NCBI RefSeq assembly: GCF_014930455.1
Contig: NZ_JAAIYO010000011.1
Coordinates: 124,001 to 188,000 of the forward strand
Direction: 5' to 3'
Source of the DNA: Corallococcus soli
Lineage (GTDB): Bacteria > Myxococcota > Myxococcia > Myxococcales > Myxococcaceae
Length of the DNA stretch: 64,000 nucleotides
The first letter of the stretch is position 1; each line of letters opens with the position of its first letter. Of this stretch, positions 25,849 through 32,977 are shown in pieces. Under the pieces are notes generated by a model that ran no database searches, was not told where the DNA came from, and worked only from the letters and a program-made list of their open reading frames with translations. The position numbers were made by a program, and so were the translations under genes.

Positions 25849-27204
25849 GTGAACGCCCTGGCCACTCAAGCCCCGCCGTCGCTGCCCAGTGCCGGAGTCA
25901 TCTGGACCCGCACGCTGGAAGCCATCCGTCAGGAGGGCCTCCACTACGCGTTGACGTGGCTGGAGCGGATGCCCCCCCTGGAGGTGCGCGAGAACGCCCT
26001 CGTCCTGGGCGTGCCCGACCGCTTCTTCCGCGACTGGGTGGATGACCACTACCGCGCCATGCTGGAGACACACCTGTCCCGGCTGGAGCCCTCGCTGGGC
26101 CGCGTCGCCTATGAAGTCGTCGCCGGTCCTCCGCCGTCCGCGAACCTGCCGCCTGCCCCCACCGTGAAGGTGAACTCCGCGCGGCCGTCCCGCCTCAACG
26201 CGCGCTTCACCTTCGACACCTACGTGGTGGCGGACAGCAACCAGCTCCCCGCCGCGGCCGCGCAGGCCGTGGCCCACCGGCCCGGCCACAACTACAACCC
26301 GCTCTACATCTACGGCGGCACGGGCCTGGGCAAGACGCACCTGCTCCAGGCCGTGGGCAACCACATCTGGGAGAAGGACCCCACCCAGCGCGTCGTCTAC
26401 CTGTCCAGCGAGCAGTTCACCAACGAGTACGTGGAGAGCGTGCGCGAGCACCGCATGACGGACTTCCGCAGGAAGTTCCGTGAAGAGTGCGACGTGCTGC
26501 TCATCGACGACATCCAGTTCCTGGGCAAGCGCGAGGAGACGCAGAAGGAGTTCTTCTACACCTTCGAGACGCTCTTCAGCCTCAACAAGGCCATCGTGCT
26601 CACCAGCGACATGGTGCCCGCGGAGGTGCCCGGCATGGAGGACCGCCTGCGCAGCCGCTTCGCCATGGGCTTGATGGCGGACATCCGCGAGCCCTCCTAC
26701 GAGACGCGCGTCGCCATCCTCCAGAAGAAGGCGGAGCAGGAGGGCCTGAACCTGCCCGACCCCGTGGCGCACTTCATCGCCCGGCACGTGCAGAAGAACG
26801 TGCGTGAACTGGAGGGCGCGCTCGTGAAGCTGTCCGCGATGCACAGCCTGACACGCCAGCCGGTGACGGAGGAGTTCGCGGCCCAGGTGCTGCGGGACAT
26901 CCTGCCCGCGCAGCGCGCCGTGGACGTGGAGGCCATCCAGCGCGAGGTGGCCCGCTTCTACAAGCTGACCGTGGAGGCGCTGAAGGAGGACCGGCGCCAC
27001 AAGGCCCTGGCCCACGCGCGCCAGGTGGCCATGTACCTGAGCCGCAAGCTGACAAAGAGCTCGTTCCCGGAGATCGCGTCCCGCTTCAACAAGGACCACT
27101 CCACCGTCATCTCCGCCGTGCGCAAGATGGAGGGCCTGCGGGAGACGGACCCCAGCGTGCACCGCGACTTGTCGGAGCTGGAGACGAAGCTCGGCGGAAT
27201 GTGA
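25849..27204 (+). CDS. dnaA: Chromosomal replication initiator protein DnaA
   Basis: A 451-residue AAA+ initiator that binds DnaA boxes and opens the origin. Domain I ([25 protein letters not shown]) is followed by a short linker. Domain III starts at [13 protein letters not shown] with the Walker A GGTGLGKT near residue 157 and Walker [10 protein letters not shown] near 216. Domain IV ends with the helix-turn-helix signature [14 protein letters not shown]. The GTG before NALATQ was chosen because conserved sequence begins there; the frame stays open 40 codons upstream but is not family-like. No strong ribosome site is visible, as is common for weakly translated dnaA. An IS element lies about 440 bp upstream. 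Confidence 0.97.
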   Translation: MNALATQAPPSLPSAGVIWTRTLEAIRQEGLHYALTWLERMPPLEVRENALVLGVPDRFFRDWVDDHYRAMLETHLSRLEPSLGRVAYEVVAGPPPSANLPPAPTVKVNSARPSRLNARFTFDTYVVADSNQLPAAAAQAVAHRPGHNYNPLYIYGGTGLGKTHLLQAVGNHIWEKDPTQRVVYLSSEQFTNEYVESVREHRMTDFRRKFREECDVLLIDDIQFLGKREETQKEFFYTFETLFSLNKAIVLTSDMVPAEVPGMEDRLRSRFAMGLMADIREPSYETRVAILQKKAEQEGLNLPDPVAHFIARHVQKNVRELEGALVKLSAMHSLTRQPVTEEFAAQVLRDILPAQRAVDVEAIQREVARFYKLTVEALKEDRRHKALAHARQVAMYLSRKLTKSSFPEIASRFNKDHSTVISAVRKMEGLRETDPSVHRDLSELETKLGGM

Positions 27205-27324
27205 CGGGGAGGGCGTGCGCGGCGTCCCCGGCTTCGGGCATGCTGCGCCCTCACGGGCCCTTCAGGGGGTCCGCCGCACGGAACGCTCGGCCGGAGGCGT
27301 TTCCCTTCACGCCGGACCTCCGAC

Positions 27325-28131
27325 ATGCCCCACCTCCCGTGGCTGCGCGCTTGTTCCCTTCCCTTCGTCCTGCTGGGCCTGACCTCCTGCGGTGACCCGG
27401 ACGCGTTCACCCTGCGCTTCGGGGTCGACACGGCGACGCTGTTCGGCACCGCCCCAGCGGGCGCGGGCGTCCGGGCCCTGGAGTCACTCCCGGCTCCGCC
27501 GGCGCCGCCCACCTTCAAGTCGAGCGACGGGCTGGAATTCCAGTTGGAGTCCGCCACCTCCACGTTCTTCGACGTGCGCCTGGATCTGCCCCGGGCCCGG
27601 ACCTGCGCCGACGTCCAGTCCCTGCTGTCCCCGCTGATGACGTGCGAGGACCCGGTGGAGGGACGGCCGGGAACCCTGGCCATCCCGGGCCCGCTCGACG
27701 TGGACTGGCGTCGGGGGACGACTCGCCCGGCTGGGACGCTGCGCATCCCAGCCGGCATCTATCGACAGCTCGATGCCCGGCTGGAACCGGGAGCGCCCGG
27801 GGGTGTGAGCTTCAGCGTCCGCGCGAACTTCGTCCACCTGGGCCAGCCCTGTGAGCTTGAGCTGGAGTTCCACACCCCCGAGCCCATTCGCTTCAACACG
27901 CCAGGCCCCCTCACCGCCGAGCTGCCCGACGGCACCTTCGAGGTGGCCATGCTGGAGCTGGGCACCTGGCTCCAGGACGTCCCCGTGAGGGCGTGTCTCG
28001 ACAAGGGGGACCTGACCCTCACGGGCAACACGCTGCGCCTGGAGGACGCGCGCGGAGAATGCGCGGGGGCCGCGGAGCGCATGAAACACAACATCCTGTC
28101 CAGCGGCAGGTTGCTTGTCTTCATGCCCTGA
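27325..28131 (+). CDS. Predicted lipoprotein of unknown function
   Basis: A 268-residue protein with a lipoprotein signal (LPFVLLG followed by the lipobox LTSC near residue 22). The mature part is acidic and Pro-rich with three further pairs of cysteines ([25 protein letters not shown]). It has an extended beta-like composition and no catalytic motif that I recognise. It lies 120 bp after dnaA on the same strand and converges with the zinc-finger membrane protein gene, with a clear hairpin between them. Envelope location follows from the signal; the function is unknown. Confidence 0.7.
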   Translation: MPHLPWLRACSLPFVLLGLTSCGDPDAFTLRFGVDTATLFGTAPAGAGVRALESLPAPPAPPTFKSSDGLEFQLESATSTFFDVRLDLPRARTCADVQSLLSPLMTCEDPVEGRPGTLAIPGPLDVDWRRGTTRPAGTLRIPAGIYRQLDARLEPGAPGGVSFSVRANFVHLGQPCELELEFHTPEPIRFNTPGPLTAELPDGTFEVAMLELGTWLQDVPVRACLDKGDLTLTGNTLRLEDARGECAGAAERMKHNILSSGRLLVFMP

Positions 28132-28194
28132 AGCGTGTCGTTTCGTCCCGTCCGGAACCTGAACTCTTGCACCGGGCCGACGGGGCCCTTTCCA

Positions 28195-28220
28195 GGGGAA
28201 CGCTGACCGGAGCGTTCCCC
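28195..28220. terminator. Hairpin terminator between convergent genes
   Basis: Perfect 10-bp stem GGGGAACGCT / AGCGTTCCCC with a 6-base loop, between the ends of the lipoprotein gene and the convergent membrane protein gene. No long T-run follows; bidirectional terminator use is inferred. Confidence 0.6.
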
Positions 28221-28306
28221 TCCCTATCGCCAGCTCCCGTCACGGCCATTCCTGATCGCATCCGCTGTGTCTGCCTTTGCCGCCCCTGGCGGAGCGACAA
28301 ATCCTC

Positions 28307-29134
28307 TCAGTCCTTCCACACCAACCCGAAGCGCTGGTCGAGGTAGTTCAGGACGAACAGCCACAGCGGCGGGCTCACCACGCCCAGGACGATGCCGGCG
28401 ATGGCCTGCCCCCGCCGCCCGATGGGCGGATGCGCCTGGAGGTTCACCCGCATCAGCCCCACCACGCCGCACACCACCGCGAGCGGCGAGAGCAGCGGCA
28501 TGAACAGGCTGCTGAAGCCGAAGTGGAAGGCCTGACGCGCGATGGGATTGTTGCGCAGCCGGTTCCACAGCGCCGCCAGCGCGCCGGGCGTCACGTCCCG
28601 CCGGAAGAAGAGCCGGCTGCGCACGTCGCGGTGGATGTGGACCGCGACGAACGTGAAGGGGAGGGCGGCCAGCAGGTGCTGGAAGCGGAGCGCCGGCTCC
28701 AGGACGCCCGCGCCCAGCGCCACCACCAGGGGGGTCGCCACCAGCGCGTGCCGCGCCCACGGCTTGCCCAGGAAGAAGGCCCCGCCCATGGGCACGGTCG
28801 CGAGGAACAGCGCCGAGAACAACCACTCCTTGCGCGAAGGCGGACCCTTGGACGCGGCGGAGTAGAGCACCCCCAGGACGAGGCTCAGCGTGAGCATCCC
28901 CACCGTCCAGGCCCAGGAGTCGCGCCGTCCCCAGTACTCCTGGCGGAAGGCCTCCAGGTAGTCCACCCCCGGGCGCTTCGCGCAGGCGACGCAGTAGATG
29001 CGCCCATCCCCCAGCAGGGACGTGGCGCAGTCTGCGCAGATGAAGCCGCCACAGCGGGAACAGGTGCCGCCCGCGAGCACGTCGGGGTGGACGGCGCAGT
29101 GCGGCCGCGCGGAAGGAGGGACCTCCAGGCTCAT
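28307..29134 (-). CDS. Membrane protein with N-terminal B-box-like zinc finger
   Basis: A 275-residue protein. Residues 10-52 contain a zinc-binding pattern (C-x-H, then CSRCGGFICADC and YCVACAKRPG), typical of the B-box-type finger found in front of membrane domains in myxobacteria. At least five hydrophobic helices follow (from WTVGMLTLSLVLGVLY to IAGIVLGVVSPPLWLFVLNYL); the last resembles a DUF4190 helix pair (RRGQAIAGIVLG). An inner-membrane location with the finger in the cytoplasm is inferred. No partner gene is adjacent; it is divergent from the M16 pair. Confidence 0.75.
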   Translation of the reverse strand: MSLEVPPSARPHCAVHPDVLAGGTCSRCGGFICADCATSLLGDGRIYCVACAKRPGVDYLEAFRQEYWGRRDSWAWTVGMLTLSLVLGVLYSAASKGPPSRKEWLFSALFLATVPMGGAFFLGKPWARHALVATPLVVALGAGVLEPALRFQHLLAALPFTFVAVHIHRDVRSRLFFRRDVTPGALAALWNRLRNNPIARQAFHFGFSSLFMPLLSPLAVVCGVVGLMRVNLQAHPPIGRRGQAIAGIVLGVVSPPLWLFVLNYLDQRFGLVWKD

Positions 29135-29257
29135 GGCCGCAGTGTCGCACGGCGAGCAACATCCGGCACCCCGGAGCCCACCTGCTCGCCTTCGGGCTTA
29201 CAGGCCCCTGGGCGCGTGTTAAGCGCGCGAGGCACTGTCCTGAACCGTGGAGGAACC

Positions 29258-30673
29258 TTGTCCCGATTGAAGGCCCTCGCCGCCGCAGCCCTGTTCCTGG
29301 GGTCTGCCGCGCTCGCCCAGCAGCCCGAGGCGAAGCCGTTGGAGCCCGGCCGCGAAAACCTGGCCATCCCGTATGAGAAGTACACGCTGCCCAACGGCCT
29401 GGAGGTCATCCTCTCCGTGGACCGCAAGCTGCCCGTGGTGGCCGTCAACGTCTGGTACCACGTGGGCGCCTACGACGAGCAGCCGGGCCGCACCGGGTTC
29501 GCGCACCTCTTCGAGCACATGATGTTCCAGGGCTCCAAGCACGTCCCGGACGACGTGCACATCGCCCTGATGGAGCAGTCCGGCGCGACCGACCTCAACG
29601 GCACCACCAGCTTCGACCGCACCAACTACTACGAGACCGTGCCCAGCAACCTGCTGGAGACCGCGCTGTGGTTGGAGAGCGACCGCATGGGCTTCCTGCT
29701 GGACGCCCTCACGGAGAAGAAGCTGGAGACGCAGCGCGAGGTGGTGAAGAACGAGCGCCGCCAGGGCGTGGAGACCGCCCCCTACGGCGAGGCGCAGGAG
29801 AAGGCGTGGCAGGCGTTGTTCCCGGCCCCGCACCCGTATTCGGGCAACGTCATCGGGTCCATGAAGGACCTGGACGCGGCCAACGCGGACGACGTGAAGG
29901 CTTTCTTCCGCACCTGGTACGCGCCCGCCAACGCGACGCTCGCCATCGTGGGCGACTTCGACGTCGCGAAGACCAAGGCGCTGGTGGAGAAGTACTTCGC
30001 CACGCTGCCCTCCGGCCCCAAGCCCAAGCGCCCCGACGTGAAGCCCGTGAAGGTCACGCGCGAGACGGTCATCCGTCACGACGAGAAGGTGGCCACGCTG
30101 CCGCTGCTCTCCATGTCCTGGCTCACCGCCCCGTACCTCAAGCCCGGGGACGCGACGGCGGACGTGCTCGCCACCGCGCTGAGCACTGGCCGCGCGAGCC
30201 GGCTGTACCGCCGGCTGGTGCTGGACAAGCAGCTGGCGCAGAGCGTGGACGCCACGCAGCAGAGCCACGGCGCGCAGTCCGTCTTCACCATTGATGCGGT
30301 GGCCCGGCCCGGCGTCACCACGGACGCGCTGAAGAAGGAGATCGACGCGGTGCTGGACGAGGTCCGCAAGGACGGCGTCACGCAGGAGGAGATCGTCCGC
30401 GCGCGCACCCGCTATGACACGCGTCAGCTGGCGGGCCTGCAGGCCGTGGGCGGCTCCGGCAGCAAGTCCGACACGCTCCAGACCTACAACCAGTTCGTGG
30501 GCGAGCCCAGCTACGTCGCGCAGGACCTGGCGCGCTACCAGGAAGTGACGCCCGCGCTGGTGAAGCAGTTCGCCACCGACGTGCTGCGCCCCGACGCGCG
30601 CGTCGTCCTCCACGCGGTGCCGCCCAGCCAGGGCACGCCGCCGTCTTCCGGTTCGGGCAAGGAGGCCCGTTGA
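29258..30673 (+). CDS. Exported M16-family peptidase (catalytic partner)
   Basis: A 471-residue protein with a signal peptide (LAAAALFLGSAALAQ). The zinc motif is HLFEH at residues 83-87 within GRTGFAHLFEHMMFQGS, and the downstream glutamate region is REVVKNERRQG. The start is read as TTG after a GGAGGA sequence, although the spacing is only three bases; a second TTG three codons later is possible. Its stop overlaps the frame of the next M16 gene, so the two are co-transcribed. The catalytic/non-catalytic pairing resembles the heterodimeric M16B peptidases. The likely role is periplasmic peptide turnover. Confidence 0.9.
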   Translation: MSRLKALAAAALFLGSAALAQQPEAKPLEPGRENLAIPYEKYTLPNGLEVILSVDRKLPVVAVNVWYHVGAYDEQPGRTGFAHLFEHMMFQGSKHVPDDVHIALMEQSGATDLNGTTSFDRTNYYETVPSNLLETALWLESDRMGFLLDALTEKKLETQREVVKNERRQGVETAPYGEAQEKAWQALFPAPHPYSGNVIGSMKDLDAANADDVKAFFRTWYAPANATLAIVGDFDVAKTKALVEKYFATLPSGPKPKRPDVKPVKVTRETVIRHDEKVATLPLLSMSWLTAPYLKPGDATADVLATALSTGRASRLYRRLVLDKQLAQSVDATQQSHGAQSVFTIDAVARPGVTTDALKKEIDAVLDEVRKDGVTQEEIVRARTRYDTRQLAGLQAVGGSGSKSDTLQTYNQFVGEPSYVAQDLARYQEVTPALVKQFATDVLRPDARVVLHAVPPSQGTPPSSGSGKEAR

Positions 30674-30675
30674 CC

Positions 30676-32187
30676 ATGCACCGCCGAATCCTCACTGCCC
30701 TCCTCACGCTGACCGTCTCCGCCTGCGCCACCACGAAGCCCGCGGAGGCCCCTCCCGCTGAACCCTCCGGCGCCCAGCAACCCCAGACGCCCGCGCCGGA
30801 TGCGGAGGCCTTCCGTCAGACGCCGCCCAAGCCGGGCACGCCGCCGGAGCTGGTGCTGCCCACCTTCGAGAAGGCCCAGCTGGACAACGGGCTCACCGTC
30901 ATCGTCAGCACGCGCAAGGAGCTGCCGCTGGTGTTCGCCGGCATCGCCTTCGCCGCCGGTGTGTCGCAGGAGCCCGCCTCCAAGCTGGGCGTGGCGGACC
31001 TGTCCTACCGCATGCTGCTGGAGGGCGCGGGCAAGCGCGACACGGTGGCGCTGGACAACGCGTTCGCGGACCTGGGCGTGTCCCCCGTGATGTCGGTGGA
31101 GCCCGACGGCGCCTTCGTGGGCGCGCGCGTGCTCACGCGCAACGTGGACGCGGTGATGGCGCTGCTGTCGGACGTGGTGCTGCGGCCCACGTTCGACGCC
31201 AAGGCCTTCGACCGGCGCAAGAAGCAGCAGCTGGGCGAGCTGGTGCGCCGCATGGGCGACCCGAACTTCCTCGCGCAGCAGGCCTACTACGCCGCCGTCT
31301 TCGGCGCGGACCACCCGTACGGCCACCCGTCCGGGGGCACCCCCAAGACGGTGCAGGCGCTGACGCTGGCGGACGCGAAGAACTTCTACGTGAAGAACAC
31401 CGGGCCCCGCGCCGCCGCGCTCATCATGACCGGCGACGTGACGCTGCCGCAGGCGGTGGAGTGGGCGAAGAAGTACTTCGGCGGGTGGAAGGGCGGGGCC
31501 GTGGCGCCCAAGCCGCCGCCCGCGCCGCCCGCGCCGCCGCGTGAGCAGGTGCGCATCGTGCCCAAGCCGGGCCTGGAGCAGACGGTGGTGCTGGTGGGCC
31601 GTCCCGGCCTCGCCACCGGCCATGCGGACGAGTACCCGCTGGAGCTGGCCACCACGGTGTTCGGCGGCTTCTTCGGCAGCCGGCTCAACATGAACATCCG
31701 CGAGGACAAGGGTTACAGCTACGGCGCCAACGCCTCGCTGGGCACGCGGCTGGGCGTGGGTCCGCTCACCGCGTATGCGGCCGTGCGGCAGAACGTGACG
31801 GGCCCCGCGCTCAACGAGTTCATCCAGGAGCTGGCGGGCCTCAAGACGAAGCCCATCACGGAGCAGGAGCTGGCCGCCGCGCGCGAGGGCCTCATCCGCG
31901 CCTTCCCGGGCGCCTTCGAGACGGTGGAGGGCCTGGGTGGCAGCGCATCACGGCTCTTCTTCCAGCGCCGTCCGATGGACGAGTTCAAGAAGAGCGTGGA
32001 GGGCCTGCGCGACGCCACCGCCGCCGAGGTGCAGCGCGTGGCCGAGGCCTACCTGGACCCGGCCTCCATGCAGGTGGTGCTCGTGGGTGACCCGCTGGTC
32101 ATCCAGGAGCAGGTGACGCCGCTCAACCTGGGCAAGCTGACCCTGGTGGAGACGCCCGCCTCGGACGCGGCGCCCGCGTCCAAGTAG
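30676..32187 (+). CDS. M16-family protein lacking the zinc motif (lipoprotein partner)
   Basis: A 503-residue lipoprotein (signal ILTALLTLTVSACA, lipobox SAC). The fold is M16 (FEKAQLDNGLTVIVSTRKELP, then VADLSYRMLLEGAGKRD), but the HxxEH motif is replaced by SYRML, so it should not bind zinc. It probably forms a heterodimer with the upstream protease, the substrate-binding half as in M16B pairs. A Pro/Ala linker (PKPPPAPPAPPREQ) joins the two halves. The ATG has GGAGG ten bases upstream; a TTG two codons earlier overlaps the preceding stop. A strong hairpin follows the stop codon. Confidence 0.88.
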   Translation: MHRRILTALLTLTVSACATTKPAEAPPAEPSGAQQPQTPAPDAEAFRQTPPKPGTPPELVLPTFEKAQLDNGLTVIVSTRKELPLVFAGIAFAAGVSQEPASKLGVADLSYRMLLEGAGKRDTVALDNAFADLGVSPVMSVEPDGAFVGARVLTRNVDAVMALLSDVVLRPTFDAKAFDRRKKQQLGELVRRMGDPNFLAQQAYYAAVFGADHPYGHPSGGTPKTVQALTLADAKNFYVKNTGPRAAALIMTGDVTLPQAVEWAKKYFGGWKGGAVAPKPPPAPPAPPREQVRIVPKPGLEQTVVLVGRPGLATGHADEYPLELATTVFGGFFGSRLNMNIREDKGYSYGANASLGTRLGVGPLTAYAAVRQNVTGPALNEFIQELAGLKTKPITEQELAAAREGLIRAFPGAFETVEGLGGSASRLFFQRRPMDEFKKSVEGLRDATAAEVQRVAEAYLDPASMQVVLVGDPLVIQEQVTPLNLGKLTLVETPASDAAPASK

Positions 32188-32212
32188 GCGGGGCGTCACG
32201 GGGAGTGCTACC

Positions 32213-32246
32213 GGCCGGGGTCCCGACATGCGTCGGGGCTCCGGCC
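32213..32246. terminator. Strong bidirectional hairpin terminator
   Basis: A 15-bp stem with two G-T wobbles: GGCCGGGGTCCCGAC pairs with GTCGGGGCTCCGGCC across a 4-base loop, followed by TTCTTC. It lies between the convergent M16 gene and the small minus-strand gene. Confidence 0.75.
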
Positions 32247-32250
32247 TTCT

Positions 32251-32538
32251 TCATTCCCGGGTGGGCTCGTTGTCCTCGCGGGCCTCGGCCTTGAGGCGGC
32301 CGCGCACCTCGCGCTCCTCGGCGTCCACGTCGTCCAGGACGCTCTGCGGGTTGTTCACGTCGCCGCCCACCGGGCCGTCGCTGTCGAAGGCGAACTTCTG
32401 CTCCTCCGTCGAGTGCTTGGTGTCGTCCGCGTACAGGGGCTTGGTGTCGTCCGCTTCCAGTCCCCGCTCCACGCGGTCCTTGGCGAAGCCGGGCTTGTGG
32501 GCGCCAGCGTCCTTGTCGCTCTTCTTGCGGGTGGCCAT
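32251..32538 (-). CDS. Small charged, probably disordered protein
   Basis: A 95-residue, strongly charged protein (MATRKKSDKDAGAHKPG, then DDTKPLYADDTKH and a Glu/Arg-rich end). It has no hydrophobic core, signal or known domain and is probably intrinsically disordered. The repeated DDTK element is the only internal pattern. It is transcribed divergently from the thrA leader, so their promoters share the 32539-32690 interval. Confidence 0.55.
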   Translation of the reverse strand: MATRKKSDKDAGAHKPGFAKDRVERGLEADDTKPLYADDTKHSTEEQKFAFDSDGPVGGDVNNPQSVLDDVDAEEREVRGRLKAEAREDNEPTRE

Positions 32539-32647
32539 GGGGTGCTCCCAGTCAGGTGGGTCAACAGGGTGACATTGAGAATGTCGGCAGCCTCAAGGCA
32601 GTGCACCACGGTGGACTCCGGGAGGCGGGGGCCCGGTTGCCCGCCCC

Positions 32648-32677
32648 CTGACCGGGTGTCGTTGAAACGGCTAGGAT
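32648..32677 (+). promoter_or_regulatory. Candidate thrA leader promoter
   Basis: CTGACC (32648-32653), 18 bases, then TAGGAT (32672-32677): four of six matches to each sigma-70 box. If used, transcription would start close to the ATG of the leader ORF at 32687, giving a nearly leaderless peptide. Confidence 0.35.
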
Positions 32678-32686
32678 GGTGACTCC

Positions 32687-32857
32687 ATGGACGGACAGCG
32701 CGGGCATGGCATGCGGCACGAGGGGACGACGTCCTGCGTGGGCACGCGTTCCCAGACCGCCCTGACGCGCACTTGCGCCGGCCTGGCTCGCGGACCGCCT
32801 GACTTCGGACGGACCTCCCCGGTCCCCCTCCCGAACCCGGCCCCGCGCTCCTCCTGA
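32687..32857 (+). CDS. Putative threonine-rich leader peptide of thrA
   Basis: A 56-codon open frame in the thrA leader. Residues 14-29 (TTSCVGTRSQTALTRT) contain six threonines in sixteen positions, and its stop codon overlaps the terminator hairpin that precedes thrA. E. coli thrL, a Thr/Ile-rich peptide, regulates the equivalent gene by attenuation. No clear ribosome site is seen upstream. The coding call is tentative: at this GC content open frames arise by chance, and the stop is placed further into the terminator than in the classical case. Confidence 0.4.
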   Translation: MDGQRGHGMRHEGTTSCVGTRSQTALTRTCAGLARGPPDFGRTSPVPLPNPAPRSS

Positions 32858-32871
32858 GCGCGGGGCTTTTT
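32841..32871 (+). terminator. Intrinsic terminator in the thrA leader (candidate attenuator)
   Basis: Perfect 9-bp stem CCCCGCGCT / AGCGCGGGG, 7-base loop, followed by CTTTTT. It reads on the plus strand, yet no plus-strand gene ends between it and the divergent minus-strand gene upstream, so it can only act on transcripts starting in the thrA leader. AGCGCGGG at 32697-32704 repeats the 3' arm and could pair with the 5' arm as an anti-terminator. Confidence 0.8.
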
Positions 32872-32977
32872 CGTCGCCCCAACCCCCAGAGAACCTCCCC
32901 GGAACCGCCATGACGACCCTGATGCCCCCGCTGGACTCCCACCGCCATCCCTCCTCCCGCCGCGAGGAGGCCGTGTC

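Noticed and set aside
32706-32765. Alternative 19-residue leader frame overlapping the Thr-rich frame
   Set aside because: Arg/Pro-rich with a single Thr, no ribosome site, and no relation to the terminator position.
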